The notes under the pieces are model-generated. The model was not told where the DNA came from and ran no database searches. It was given only the letters and a program-made list of their open reading frames with translations. The translations under genes were made by a program, and so were the position numbers. Of a DNA stretch of 32,384 nucleotides, positions 11,604-20,474 are shown in pieces. The DNA is from Rhodoferax sp. GTDB lineage: Bacteria > Pseudomonadota > Gammaproteobacteria > Burkholderiales > Burkholderiaceae_C. The stretch's first letter is position 1; each line of letters opens with the position of its first letter. The stretch lies in contig JARXAM010000112.1 in NCBI GenBank assembly GCA_029865845.1, forward strand, positions 1-32,384, read 5' to 3'.

Positions 11604-11975
11604 TCATGCGTTGGCGCGTAAATAGGCCGCTACCTCGGCCTCCAGGGTCTGCAATTCGGGTGCCAGTGCGGCATAGGCCATGGCAACCGAGGTGGCGTCG
11701 CCATGCTTGCTGAGTTTTTCGACGTCGGCGACGTGCCCATAGAGCTCGGGCTTGCAAAAAATGGGGATAAAACCTTTGAGAGGATGCAGCAATTGGTTGG
11801 CACCTTTGACATCACCCTGCGCCAACAAGGCACTGATGGCGGGTACATCGCGCCCAAGGGCATCACCCACCATGACAAGCATTTCGCGAAGCGCGTCTGC
11901 ATCTCCAATTTGCTCCATGGCACCAACGACGTCCAGGTATCGGGGGCCAGACCCGTGGGACAAAACTGCAGACAT
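11604..11975 (-). CDS. Orphan HPt (histidine phosphotransfer) domain protein
   Basis: A 123-residue, helix-rich single-domain protein. The motif QLLHPLKGF places the phospho-accepting histidine at H64, as in HPt domains that relay phosphate between hybrid kinases and response regulators. No transmembrane segment, kinase or receiver domain is attached, and no two-component genes lie beside it. The start at 11975 is supported by AGGAG (11982-11986), 6 nt upstream. It lies upstream of smc in the same direction, with 127 bp between, and is divergent from dapC. Partner proteins are unknown. The HPt call rests on the HxLKG motif and all-helical character. Confidence 0.72.
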   Translation of the reverse strand: MSAVLSHGSGPRYLDVVGAMEQIGDADALREMLVMVGDALGRDVPAISALLAQGDVKGANQLLHPLKGFIPIFCKPELYGHVADVEKLSKHGDATSVAMAYAALAPELQTLEAEVAAYLRANA

Positions 11976-12042
11976 GGTGTACTCCTGTTGAACTCACTGC
12001 ACAGCGCCTTGTGGCAACCCCGAAGTTTAACGACGACTCGGG

Positions 12043-12048
12043 GATAAT
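12043..12048 (+). promoter_or_regulatory. Putative -10 box of a leaderless dapC transcript
   Basis: GATAAT ends 8 nt before the dapC ATG at 12057; the spacer is GCCGCCCC and holds no Shine-Dalgarno sequence. The arrangement matches that before map. No clear -35 at the standard distance. Confidence 0.35.
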
Positions 12049-12056
12049 GCCGCCCC

Positions 12057-13268
12057 ATGAATGCGAATTTGTCCCTCTTGCAGGCCTACCCGTTTGAGCG
12101 CCTGCGCCAGTTGTTTGCGGGTGTTGTGCCCACCCCCGCATACAGCCCCATTAGTTTGGGCATTGGGGAGCCCCGCCACCCGACCCCGCAACGCATCAAG
12201 GACGCGTATTGCCAGGCCATACAGGCGGGCGACAGTGGTTTGGCCAGCTATCCCTCCACGGCAGGGGACCGCACGCTGCGCCAGTCGATGGCCGATTGGC
12301 TACAACGGCGCTACGGCCTGCGTGTGGATGCAGACACGCAAGTGCTACCTGTCAACGGGTCTCGGGAGGCCCTGTTTGCGTTTGCGCAAACCGTGATCCA
12401 GCCGGCACAGGCCGGTGCGGTTGTGCGCGTGGTGTGCCCAAATCCGTTCTACCAAATCTACGAAGGAGCAGCCCTGTTGTCGGGTGCGCAACCCTACTTT
12501 GTGCCCTCGGTGCCCTCGCGCAACTTTGCGCAAGATTGGGACAGCGTGCCGCAAAGTGTTTGGGCCGAGACACAGCTCTTGTATGTGTGCTCTCCCGGCA
12601 ACCCGGCGGGTGCGGTGATGCCGTTGTCGGAGTGGGAAAAGCTGTTCGCATTGAGCGACCAACATGGCTATGTGATCGCCTCGGACGAGTGCTACAGCGA
12701 GATTTACTTCCGCGATGAAGCCCCACTGGGCGGCCTCGAAGCCGCTGCCCGGCTCGGGCGTGCCGATTTCAAGAATCTGGTGTCTTTCACCAGCCTGTCC
12801 AAACGCAGCAACGTGCCGGGCATGCGAAGTGGTTTTTGTGCGGGTGATGCGCGCTGGATCAAGCAGTTTTTGCTCTACCGCACCTACCACGGCAGTGCCA
12901 TGAGCCCGGTAGTGCAGGCCGCCAGCATCGCGGCGTGGAACGACGAGACCCACGTGGAAGACAACCGCGCGCTGTACCGCGCCAAGTTTGCCGAAGTCAC
13001 ACCGTTGTTGGCCCAGGTGATGGACGTCGCCCTGCCTGACGCGGGCTTCTATTTGTGGGCAGACGTCCAAGGCAGCGACACCGAGTTCGCTCGGGACTTG
13101 CTGGCTCTTTACAATGTGACCGTTTTACCCGGCAGCTACCTGGCCCGGGAAGTGCAAGGACATAACCCGGGTGCTGGCCGCATTCGTATGGCCTTGGTCG
13201 CAGATACCGCCGAATGCGTGGAAGCCGCGCACCGCATTGTCCAATTCGTCCGGGGCCGCAGCGCGTGA
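12057..13268 (+). CDS. dapC: Succinyldiaminopimelate transaminase
   Basis: A 403-residue class I/II PLP aminotransferase that makes N-succinyl-LL-2,6-diaminopimelate from the keto precursor, in the succinylase route to meso-DAP and lysine. The N-terminus ([12 protein letters not shown], then [13 protein letters not shown]) is typical of betaproteobacterial DapC. The PLP-binding lysine is K249 in [17 protein letters not shown], and the CSPGNPAG and [10 protein letters not shown] motifs contact PLP. The dapC assignment rather than another aminotransferase is strengthened by dapD 49 bp downstream and dapE beyond. It is the first gene of the + strand dap cluster. Confidence 0.93.
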   Translation: MNANLSLLQAYPFERLRQLFAGVVPTPAYSPISLGIGEPRHPTPQRIKDAYCQAIQAGDSGLASYPSTAGDRTLRQSMADWLQRRYGLRVDADTQVLPVNGSREALFAFAQTVIQPAQAGAVVRVVCPNPFYQIYEGAALLSGAQPYFVPSVPSRNFAQDWDSVPQSVWAETQLLYVCSPGNPAGAVMPLSEWEKLFALSDQHGYVIASDECYSEIYFRDEAPLGGLEAAARLGRADFKNLVSFTSLSKRSNVPGMRSGFCAGDARWIKQFLLYRTYHGSAMSPVVQAASIAAWNDETHVEDNRALYRAKFAEVTPLLAQVMDVALPDAGFYLWADVQGSDTEFARDLLALYNVTVLPGSYLAREVQGHNPGAGRIRMALVADTAECVEAAHRIVQFVRGRSA

Positions 13269-13317
13269 CGCGCTGAGGTTTTTCCGCCCTCTTTCCGATG
13301 ACAACCCTAGAGAACCC

Positions 13318-14142
13318 ATGAGCCAAGCATTGCAATCCATTATCGAAACCGCGTGGGAAGACCGCGCCAACCTGTCTGTCGCCTCTGCACCAGCGGAAGT
13401 ACGCGATGCGGTGGAACACGTGTTGGACGAACTCGACGCGGGCCGCCTGCGCGTGGCCACCCGCGAAGGCGTGGGCCAGTGGACCACTCACCAGTGGATC
13501 AAAAAGGCCGTGCTGTTGAGCTTTCGCCTGAAGGACAACGAGGTCATTCAGGCCGGCGATCTGGGCTTTTATGACAAGGTTCCCACCAAGTTTTCTGGCA
13601 TGAGTGCCGAGGCGCTCAAGGCTACCGGCGTGCGCGTGGTGCCACCGGCAGTGGCGCGCCGTGGCAGCTTCCAGGGCAAGGGCGTGATCCTGATGCCCTC
13701 GTATTGCAATATCGGTTCGTATGTGGACGAAGGCACCATGGTGGACACGTGGGCCACTGTGGGTTCGTGCGCCCAAATCGGCAAGCACGTGCATCTGTCT
13801 GGCGGCGTGGGCATTGGCGGTGTGTTGGAGCCCATGCAGGCAGGCCCCACCATCATTGAGGACAACTGCTTTGTGGGTGCGCGCTCTGAAGTGGTTGAGG
13901 GTGTGGTCGTGGAAGAAAACTCGGTTATCTCCATGGGTGTGTACATCGGCCAAAGCACCCCCATTTACGACCGCGCCACCGACACCGTGAGCTATGGCCG
14001 GGTGCCTGCGGGCTCGGTCGTGGTGAGCGGCAGCCTGCCCAAGGGCGACGGCAAGTACAGCATGTACGCGGCCATCATTGTCAAGAAGGTGGATGCCAAA
14101 ACCCGCTCTACCACCAGCTTGAACGACCTGTTGCGCGACTGA
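13318..14142 (+). CDS. dapD: Tetrahydrodipicolinate N-succinyltransferase
   Basis: A 274-residue acyltransferase that succinylates tetrahydrodipicolinate using succinyl-CoA, preceding the DapC step. It has an N-terminal helical domain and a left-handed parallel beta-helix with hexapeptide repeats in the central and C-terminal parts (for example [10 protein letters not shown] and [14 protein letters not shown]), as in trimeric DapD. Start is ATG 13318 (MSQALQ); the frame extends upstream but overlaps dapC and shows no family resemblance. Length fits the family. Confidence 0.96.
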   Translation: MSQALQSIIETAWEDRANLSVASAPAEVRDAVEHVLDELDAGRLRVATREGVGQWTTHQWIKKAVLLSFRLKDNEVIQAGDLGFYDKVPTKFSGMSAEALKATGVRVVPPAVARRGSFQGKGVILMPSYCNIGSYVDEGTMVDTWATVGSCAQIGKHVHLSGGVGIGGVLEPMQAGPTIIEDNCFVGARSEVVEGVVVEENSVISMGVYIGQSTPIYDRATDTVSYGRVPAGSVVVSGSLPKGDGKYSMYAAIIVKKVDAKTRSTTSLNDLLRD

Positions 14143-14166
14143 CGCCAAAGATTGGCGCAAGGCCGT

Positions 14167-15339
14167 ATGTCCCCCACCAGCACCGCACTCCCTTCGGGCA
14201 CCATGGAACGCATTTTGCGGCTCATGAGTGAGAAGAAGGCATCGGATGTGTACTTGTCGGCACACGCGCCGGCCTTGATCAAAATCAACGGCCAGTGTGT
14301 GCCCATCAACAGCCAGATTTTGCCCGCCGATGCGCCCAAAAACTTGTTGGCGGAGATACTCACGCCGGCGCAAATGGCGGAGTTGGAGCGTGACGGTGAG
14401 CTCAATATCGGCTACCCGTTGGCAGGGGTGGGACGTTTTCGGATCAGCGCCATGCGCCAGCGCGGCACAGTCGCAGCGGTGATTCGCTATATCTGCGTCG
14501 ATGTGCCCGCATTGCACACCTTGCAGTTGCCGGGGGTGTTGGCGGAACTGATCATGGAAAAGCGCGGCCTGATTTTGATGGTCGGAGCCACCGGTGCCGG
14601 AAAAAGCACCACCTTGGCGTCCATGCTGGACTATCGCAACGAGGTTGCGTCGGGACATATTTTGACCATCGAAGACCCGGTGGAATTTTTGTTCAAAAAC
14701 AAGAAATCTGTGGTCAACCAGCGAGAGGTGGGAACCGACACGGCCTCGTTGAAAGTGGCCCTCAAAAATGCGCTTCGCCAAGCGCCTGATGTGATCCTGA
14801 TCGGCGAAATCCGGGACCAGGAAACCATGTCAGCGGCCATCGCCTATGCCCAATCGGGCCACCTTTGCCTGGCCACCATGCATGCGAACAACAGCTACCA
14901 AGCATTGAACCGCATCTTGAGCTTTTATCCGGTGGAGGTGCGGCCCACCATGCTGGGTGATTTGGCGGCGGCGCTGCGGGCGGTGGTGTCGCAGCGTTTG
15001 CTGCGCACGGTGTCAGGTGTGCGAACCCCCGCAGCCGAAGTGTTGCTCAACACCAAGCTGGTGGGCGAGATGATCGAAAAAGGCGACTTTTCAGCGGTGC
15101 GTGATGCCATGGAGCAGTCCATGGCAGAAGGCTCACAGACTTTTGAGGCCGACATTGCGCGCCTGATTCAGAGCGGCGTCGTCGAGCGCAAAGAGGGCTT
15201 GGCCCACGCCGATTCGCCCACCAACCTGCTGTGGCGCATGCAAAACGACTTTTCGACACAAAGCGCCAGCGCGTTGGCCAGCGATGAAGACGAAGAAGCG
15301 TCTTTCACCGAAATTACCCTGGATGTGAAACTCGGATGA
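14167..15339 (+). CDS. PilT/PilU-type twitching motility ATPase
   Basis: A 390-residue secretion-type hexameric ATPase resembling PilU, the accessory retraction motor of type IV pili. An N-terminal PAS-like domain ([23 protein letters not shown], shown in part) precedes the RecA-like core. Walker A is GATGAGKST near residue 141, the Asp box is [10 protein letters not shown], Walker B is [14 protein letters not shown], and the His box is [20 protein letters not shown]. The acidic C-terminal tail ([16 protein letters not shown]) is PilU-like. I use ATG 14167; an in-frame TTG at 14152 is possible. It sits between dapD and dapE, and its stop overlaps dapE (ATGA), so it is probably co-expressed with lysine biosynthesis genes. 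No other pilus genes are in the window. Confidence 0.88.
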   Translation: MSPTSTALPSGTMERILRLMSEKKASDVYLSAHAPALIKINGQCVPINSQILPADAPKNLLAEILTPAQMAELERDGELNIGYPLAGVGRFRISAMRQRGTVAAVIRYICVDVPALHTLQLPGVLAELIMEKRGLILMVGATGAGKSTTLASMLDYRNEVASGHILTIEDPVEFLFKNKKSVVNQREVGTDTASLKVALKNALRQAPDVILIGEIRDQETMSAAIAYAQSGHLCLATMHANNSYQALNRILSFYPVEVRPTMLGDLAAALRAVVSQRLLRTVSGVRTPAAEVLLNTKLVGEMIEKGDFSAVRDAMEQSMAEGSQTFEADIARLIQSGVVERKEGLAHADSPTNLLWRMQNDFSTQSASALASDEDEEASFTEITLDVKLG

Positions 15340-16493
15340 TGCGTACCTTGCAGCTCGCGGAGCAGTTGATATCCATGCCCTCGGTGACGCCATCTGACGG
15401 TGGCTGCCAGGCGCTGATTGCCGACCGCTTGCGCCCACTGGGCTTTGTGTGTGAAACCATAGAAAGTGGCCCCGACGATTTTCGGGTGCTCAACCTGTGG
15501 GCCAAGCGCAGCGCCCCCGCGAACGCCAAAACCTTGGTGTTTGCCGGGCATACCGATGTGGTGCCCACCGGACCGAGTGCGCAATGGGACAGTGCACCGT
15601 TTGTGCCCTCCCACCGTGACGGCAAACTGTTTGGACGTGGTGCCAGCGACATGAAAACCTCGCTGGCCGCATTCGTGGTGGCCATCGAAGAGTTCTTGCT
15701 CGCCACCCCCCGCCCCAACCTGCAGATCGCCTTGCTTCTGACCAGCGACGAGGAAGGCCCCGCCCGCGATGGCACCGTCGTGGTCTGCCAGCATTTGCAG
15801 GCGCGCGGTGAGGTGTTGGATTACTGCATTGTGGGTGAACCCACCTCGGTAGAGCACACCGGCGACATGATCAAGAACGGACGCCGTGGCACCATGAGCG
15901 GCAAGCTCACGGTGAAAGGGGTGCAAGGGCATATCGCCTACCCTCATCTGGCCAAGAACCCGATTCACAACGTGGCACCGGCATTGGCCGAATTGGTTGC
16001 CATGGAGTGGGACCGGGGCAATGCGTTCTTTCCGCCGACCTCGTGGCAGGTCAGCAACATCCACGGCGGGACGGGCGCGAGTAACGTGATTCCCGGCCAC
16101 GTGGTGATTGATTTCAACTTTCGCTTTTCCACCGAGTCAACACCCGAAAGTTTGCAGCAGCGCGTAGCCAATGTGCTGGCCAAGCACGAGCTGGACTACG
16201 AGCTGGCCTGGACCATTGGTGGCCTGCCCTTTTTGACCCCCCCAGGTGCATTGGTGGACGCGGTGCGTGACGCCATTCACGCAGAAACCGGGCTGCAGAC
16301 CCAGTTGTCTACGACGGGGGGCACCAGCGACGGCCGGTTTATTGCACAGGTGTGCCCGCAAGTGGTAGAGGTGGGGCCGCCCAACGCCACCATCCACAAA
16401 ATCAACGAATACGTGAAGCTCTCCGACATCGAACCCCTGAAAAACATTTACCGCCGGGTACTTGAGAACCTCAACCCGGCGAGCGCGCCATGA
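15336..16493 (+). CDS. dapE: Succinyl-diaminopimelate desuccinylase
   Basis: A 385-residue M20-family zinc hydrolase that releases succinate to give LL-diaminopimelate. Metal and catalytic residues are visible: H72 and D74 in [12 protein letters not shown]105 in [11 protein letters not shown]139/E140 in [11 protein letters not shown], and the C-terminal histidine in [13 protein letters not shown]. The dimerisation domain holds [15 protein letters not shown]. It overlaps the PilU-like gene by 4 nt at the start and prmB by 4 nt at the end, so the three are likely translationally coupled. Confidence 0.97.
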   Translation: MMRTLQLAEQLISMPSVTPSDGGCQALIADRLRPLGFVCETIESGPDDFRVLNLWAKRSAPANAKTLVFAGHTDVVPTGPSAQWDSAPFVPSHRDGKLFGRGASDMKTSLAAFVVAIEEFLLATPRPNLQIALLLTSDEEGPARDGTVVVCQHLQARGEVLDYCIVGEPTSVEHTGDMIKNGRRGTMSGKLTVKGVQGHIAYPHLAKNPIHNVAPALAELVAMEWDRGNAFFPPTSWQVSNIHGGTGASNVIPGHVVIDFNFRFSTESTPESLQQRVANVLAKHELDYELAWTIGGLPFLTPPGALVDAVRDAIHAETGLQTQLSTTGGTSDGRFIAQVCPQVVEVGPPNATIHKINEYVKLSDIEPLKNIYRRVLENLNPASAP

Positions 16494-17392
16494 CCCTCGA
16501 CGATCTGGTAGCCCACGCCGCCGCGCAACTCACGCAGGCCGGCGTGTCCTTTGGCCACGGCACCACCAACGCGCACGACGAAGCCGCATGGTTGGTGTTG
16601 CATGCGCTTGGTTTGCCCTTGGACACACCGCTGGGCGCAGACGACACCCACACCCGCCCACCCGTTGCCTCGGAGGGTGCGGCCCGCGTACAGGCGCTGG
16701 TGGATACCCGTATCCGCACACGCAAGCCCGCCGCCTACCTGACCCAGGAAGCATGGCTGCAGGGCGTGCCGTTTTATGTGGATGAACGCGCCATCGTGCC
16801 GCGCTCCCTGATTGCGGAGTTGTTGGTCGATGGCAGCATCGATTTTTGGCTGACCGAAAGCACCCACCACGTACTGGACCTGTGCACTGGCAACGGCAGT
16901 TTGGCCGTCCTGGCGGCCATGGTGTACCCCGAGGTGCAGGTCACTGGTGCCGACATTTCTCCCGACGCACTGGCGGTGGCACGTATCAACGTGGATAAAC
17001 ACCGCCTGAGCGAACGCGTGCGCTTGCTGGAGTCGGATGGGCTGCAGTCGGTACCCGGCACATACGACCTGGTGCTGTGCAACCCCCCCTACGTAAATGC
17101 CCGCAGCATGGCCGCGCTCCCCCCCGAATACCGGGCAGAACCCCTCATTGCACTGGACGGCAACCAAGCGGGGGGTGTGGGCGATGGGATGGATTTCATC
17201 CGGGCCCTGCTGCGCGGGCTGTCGGCCAAACTGTCTACCGACGGCGTTTTGGTACTGGAGATCGGCAACGAACGTGCCTTTTTCGAAGCCGCATTTCCCG
17301 GTCTGGAGGTGATCTGGCTCGAAACCAGCGCCGGTGAAGACCAGGTGCTGCTGCTGACCCACGACGCGCTGTTGCGCTATACGCCGACCTGA
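16490..17392 (+). CDS. prmB: Ribosomal protein L3 N5-glutamine methyltransferase
   Basis: A 300-residue SAM-dependent methyltransferase that methylates a glutamine of ribosomal protein L3. The SAM-binding motif is [16 protein letters not shown], followed by [11 protein letters not shown], and the NPPYVN catalytic motif lies near residue 197. The N-terminal helical domain and the [24 protein letters not shown] segment are shared with PrmC, which acts on release factors. The [18 protein letters not shown] block favours PrmB. Start overlaps dapE by 4 nt. It ends the dap cluster; 60 bp follow before the ABC-F gene. Confidence 0.93.
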   Translation: MTLDDLVAHAAAQLTQAGVSFGHGTTNAHDEAAWLVLHALGLPLDTPLGADDTHTRPPVASEGAARVQALVDTRIRTRKPAAYLTQEAWLQGVPFYVDERAIVPRSLIAELLVDGSIDFWLTESTHHVLDLCTGNGSLAVLAAMVYPEVQVTGADISPDALAVARINVDKHRLSERVRLLESDGLQSVPGTYDLVLCNPPYVNARSMAALPPEYRAEPLIALDGNQAGGVGDGMDFIRALLRGLSAKLSTDGVLVLEIGNERAFFEAAFPGLEVIWLETSAGEDQVLLLTHDALLRYTPT

Positions 17393-17452
17393 ACCGTCGC
17401 TCGCTCCCTGACGGACCCGGCAGGCCCGCTGGCTCCCACCTACCCTCTGAAC

Positions 17453-19393
17453 ATGATTACATTAAAAAACGTCACCCTGCGCCGCAGCGCCAAGGTGTTG
17501 CTCGAAGGTGCTTCGGTCACCCTGAACCCTGGCGAAAAGGTGGGCCTGGTGGGCCGCAATGGCGCGGGCAAATCGTCGCTGTTTGCGCTCCTGAACGGCA
17601 ACCTGCATGAGGATGCCGGGGAGTACTACATTCCGGCGCAGTGGCGCATGGGCCAGGTGGCCCAGGACATGCCAGAAACAGAGCAAGGCGCGACCGACTT
17701 TGTGGTCGAGGGCGACACGCAGTTGGGGGCCGCGCGGGCCGAAGTCGCGGCAGCCGAGGCAACTGATGACTATGAACGCATGGCCAACGCCTATACCGCG
17801 CTGCACGACGCCGGTGAATATGATGCGGCCGCGCGTGCCCAAGCCTTGATCTTGGGGCTGGGCTTCAAAACCACCGAACTCGACAAACCAGTGAACAGCT
17901 TTTCGGGGGGCTGGCGCATGCGCCTCCAACTCGCCCGCGCACTGATGTGCCCCAGCGACTTGCTGTTGCTGGACGAGCCCACCAACCACTTGGACTTGGA
18001 CGCGTTGGTCTGGCTGGAAGCGTGGCTCAAGAAGTACGAAGGCACCATGGTGGTGATCAGCCACGACCGGGAGTTTTTGGATGCAGTGACCAACGTGACG
18101 CTGCATATCGACATGGGCAAATTGGTGCGCTACGGCGGCAACTACAGCAAGTTCGAAGACATGCGCGCCGAGCAGATGGAGCTGCAACAAAACGCCTACG
18201 CCAAGCAGCAAGACAAGATCGCCCACTTGCAAAAATTTATTGCCCGCTTCAAAGCCAAAGCCAGCAAGGCCAAGCAAGCGCAAAGCCGCGTCAAGGCTTT
18301 GGACCGCATGGAAAAGATTGCCCCGCTCTTGTCGGAAGCAGACTTCAGTTTTGAGTTCAAGGAGCCAGCCAACCTGCCCAACCCCATGCTCTCCATGCAA
18401 GGCGTGAGCTTTGGCTACCCGGCGCACGAAGATGCGCCCCAAGGCACGCCGCCCACCACCATCGTGCATAACGTCAGCAAATCGGTACTGGCGGGGCAAC
18501 GTATCGGTATCTTGGGGGCCAACGGCCAGGGTAAATCGACACTGGTCAAAACCGTGGCCCGTGATTTGGCGCCGCTGGGTGGTGAAGTGACCGAAGGCAA
18601 GGGCCTGAACATCGGCTACTTCGCGCAGCAAGAACTGGATGTGTTGCGGCCCGACGAGACCCCGCTGGAGCACATGATCCGCCTGGTAAAGGACATGACT
18701 GCCGCCGGGAAAATTGCAGGACAACAGACCCGCGAACAGGACTTGCGCAGTTTTTTGGGCACTTTCAATTTCAGTGGCGACATGGTCAAACAGGCCGTGG
18801 GCAGCATGAGCGGCGGCGAGAAAGCCCGCTTGGTGCTGTGCATGATCGTGTGGCAACGCCCCAACCTGCTGCTCTTGGACGAGCCCACCAACCATCTGGA
18901 CTTGGCCACCCGCGAGGCACTGGCGATGGCATTGAACGAGTTTGAAGGAACCGTGATGCTGGTGAGCCACGACCGCGCCTTGTTGCGCTCGGTGTGTGAT
19001 GAATTCTGGATGGTGTCACGCGGCGGCGTCGAGCCCTTTGACGGGGACCTTGATGACTACCAGCGCTACCTGCTGGACGAGGCCAAGCGCCAACGCGAAC
19101 TCGCCAAGGAAGAGGCCAAGGCAGGATTGCTCGTGGCTGTCGCGCCCACCCCCGTTGCAGTGAAAGCGGGGCCATCTGTGGAAGATGTGCGCAAGTGGAA
19201 GAAAGACCTCGCGGCCACAGAGTCTCGCATGGAAACCCTGAATGCAGAAGGCGCGGAGTTAGAAGCCAGGCTCTCGACCAACCCGCATCCATCGGAAATT
19301 GCAGAAGCCGGCAAACGGCTGAAGGCGGTCCACGCAGACCTGCAAAAGCTCGAAGAACAGTGGCTGGAGCTCAGCGCCAAATTGGAAGCATGA
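17453..19393 (+). CDS. ABC-F family ATPase, YheS-like
   Basis: A 646-residue soluble protein with two ABC domains and no membrane segments, the ABC-F arrangement that acts on translating ribosomes. Domain 1 has Walker A GRNGAGKS (34-41), signature NSFSGGWRMRL and Walker B LLLLDEPTNHLD. A charged interdomain linker follows (KFIARFKAKASKAKQAQSR). Domain 2 has GANGQGKST near 355, GSMSGGEKARL and LLLLDEPTNHLD. A C-terminal coiled-coil arm covers roughly 575-646. The N-terminus and length point to the YheS subgroup. No Shine-Dalgarno sequence is seen before ATG 17453. The gene ends about 30 bp before a strong bidirectional terminator. Confidence 0.93.
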   Translation: MITLKNVTLRRSAKVLLEGASVTLNPGEKVGLVGRNGAGKSSLFALLNGNLHEDAGEYYIPAQWRMGQVAQDMPETEQGATDFVVEGDTQLGAARAEVAAAEATDDYERMANAYTALHDAGEYDAAARAQALILGLGFKTTELDKPVNSFSGGWRMRLQLARALMCPSDLLLLDEPTNHLDLDALVWLEAWLKKYEGTMVVISHDREFLDAVTNVTLHIDMGKLVRYGGNYSKFEDMRAEQMELQQNAYAKQQDKIAHLQKFIARFKAKASKAKQAQSRVKALDRMEKIAPLLSEADFSFEFKEPANLPNPMLSMQGVSFGYPAHEDAPQGTPPTTIVHNVSKSVLAGQRIGILGANGQGKSTLVKTVARDLAPLGGEVTEGKGLNIGYFAQQELDVLRPDETPLEHMIRLVKDMTAAGKIAGQQTREQDLRSFLGTFNFSGDMVKQAVGSMSGGEKARLVLCMIVWQRPNLLLLDEPTNHLDLATREALAMALNEFEGTVMLVSHDRALLRSVCDEFWMVSRGGVEPFDGDLDDYQRYLLDEAKRQRELAKEEAKAGLLVAVAPTPVAVKAGPSVEDVRKWKKDLAATESRMETLNAEGAELEARLSTNPHPSEIAEAGKRLKAVHADLQKLEEQWLELSAKLEA

Positions 19394-19421
19394 TTCGAGC
19401 ATACGGGGCGCAGGCCCCAAT

Positions 19422-19456
19422 AAAAAAACCCGCCTCCGGTAAAAGGCGGGTTTTTT
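19422..19456. terminator. Bidirectional intrinsic terminator
   Basis: CCCGCCT (19429-19435) pairs with AGGCGGG (19444-19450) around an 8-nt loop. The stem is flanked by seven A on the left and six T on the right, so a T tract follows the hairpin on either strand. It would end the + strand ABC-F transcript and the minus-strand tRNA-Lys transcript. Confidence 0.9.
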
Positions 19457-19471
19457 AACCCACGGTAGCTG

Positions 19472-19547
19472 TGGTGGGAACTGAGAGATTCGAACTCTCG
19501 ACCTACGGATTAAGAGTCCGCTGCTCTACCAGCTGAGCTAAATTCCC
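19472..19547 (-). tRNA. tRNA-Lys (anticodon CUU)
   Basis: A 76-nt cloverleaf on the minus strand with an encoded CCA end (19472-19474). The acceptor GGGAATT pairs with AGTTCCC. The D arm is AGCTCAGCTGGTAGAGC. The anticodon stem GCGGA/TCCGT holds the loop CTCTTAA, giving anticodon CTT, which reads AAG. The T arm is GAGAGTTCGAATCTCTC. It is the downstream member of a tandem pair, 7 bp after tRNA-Lys(UUU). Confidence 0.96.
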
Positions 19548-19554
19548 AAATAAT

Positions 19555-19630
19555 TGGTGGGACCAGCGGGGGTCGAACCCACGACAAACGGATTAAAAGT
19601 CCGCTGCTCTACCAACTGAGCTATGGTCCC
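19555..19630 (-). tRNA. tRNA-Lys (anticodon UUU)
   Basis: A 76-nt cloverleaf on the minus strand with an encoded CCA end (19555-19557). The acceptor GGGACCA pairs with TGGTCCC. The anticodon loop CTTTTAA gives anticodon TTT, which reads AAA and AAG. The T arm is CGTGGGTTCGACCCCCG. First of the tandem pair; a perfect TATAAT lies about 45 bp upstream inside the end of tcdA. Confidence 0.96.
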
Positions 19631-19670
19631 TACAAGGCTTTGTCTCAATGAAACTGCACCCTGCGAAGCC

Positions 19671-20474
19671 TCAAATTATAGCGTCTTTTTGGGGACTCAA
19701 AAGAGCTTGCTGGGATAATTTATCAATCACCCAACCCGCTGCACACATGCCAAAGGTAGCGGTCACGCTGACCATGGATCCGTACCCATGGCAGTTGAGC
19801 GAACCATCGCCCTCTACCGCGCACGAGGCATCGGGGCCCTGTACAGATTCGCTGCTATAGACGCAGGCAACACCCATTGTCTTGCCCTCACGGGGCGCAG
19901 CGTGCTCTTTGCGAAGCCGGTAACGAAGTTGCGCCAGCAAGGGGTCATGGGTGCAGTGGGCCAAATCCGCGATGTCTACGCGATGCGCGTGGCGTTTACC
20001 GCCCGCGGCCCCCACCGACACCAACAAGCGTTTGGTACGCCGCGCCCACGCTGCTATGGTCAATTTGGCGGGGATGTGGTCGCAGGCATCGATAACCGCA
20101 TCCACCTCGACGCCCAGTAAGGCGGGCCAGTTGCCTGGCTCTACGAAGTCGTCCACCATTCGAACCTGGCACGACGGGTGAAACAAGCTGATTCGCTCAC
20201 GCATCGCCTGGACTTTGGACATCCCAATGGTGTCGGTGAGAGCATGCAATTGGCGGTTGATGTTGGACTCCGACACGTGGTCCATATCGACGAGCGTAAG
20301 GGCACCGACGCCACTGCGCGCCAAGGCCTCCGCCGCCCATGACCCGACGCCGCCAACGCCAATCACGGCGACATGGGCTTCGCGAACCCGCCTTGCAGGA
20401 GCTACGCCGAGCAAACGATCTAAACCCGAAAACCGCCTGGAGGCGTCTTCGGGCAAGGGCAACCCGGGCGTCAC
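19671..20474 (-). CDS. tcdA: tRNA threonylcarbamoyladenosine dehydratase
   Basis: A 267-residue ThiF/E1-like enzyme (TcdA, also CsdL) that uses ATP to cyclise the t6A modification at position 37 of ANN-decoding tRNAs. The nucleotide-binding loop is GVGGVGS (39-45), preceded by RRFSGLDRLLG and followed by LVDMDHVSESNINRQ, the E1-family adenylation segment. The start is inferred to be GTG 20474, which overlaps the cpoB stop (GTGA, 4 nt) and gives the usual family length of about 268. The last codons contain the -10 box of the downstream tRNA-Lys genes; tRNA-Lys is itself a t6A/ct6A substrate in other bacteria. Confidence 0.92.
   Translation of the reverse strand: MTPGLPLPEDASRRFSGLDRLLGVAPARRVREAHVAVIGVGGVGSWAAEALARSGVGALTLVDMDHVSESNINRQLHALTDTIGMSKVQAMRERISLFHPSCQVRMVDDFVEPGNWPALLGVEVDAVIDACDHIPAKLTIAAWARRTKRLLVSVGAAGGKRHAHRVDIADLAHCTHDPLLAQLRYRLRKEHAAPREGKTMGVACVYSSESVQGPDASCAVEGDGSLNCHGYGSMVSVTATFGMCAAGWVIDKLSQQALLSPQKDAII
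19675..19680 (-). promoter_or_regulatory. -10 box of the tRNA-Lys promoter, inside tcdA
   Basis: The minus strand reads TATAAT here, as part of the final codons GCT ATA ATT TGA of tcdA. A start about 7 nt downstream would give a leader of roughly 38 nt before the tRNA-Lys(UUU) 5' end. The -35 region at 16-17 bp is poor (TTTTGA or CTTTTG). Expected strong tRNA transcription and the perfect hexamer support it. Confidence 0.6.

Noticed and set aside
12997..14781. A 594-codon minus-strand frame under dapC, dapD and the PilU-like gene
   Set aside because: It spans three well-supported + strand genes and has a His/Arg/Gly-rich composition typical of antisense translation.
17462..18970. A 502-codon minus-strand frame opposite the ABC-F gene
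   Set aside because: Antisense shadow; the ABC motifs on the + strand are unambiguous.
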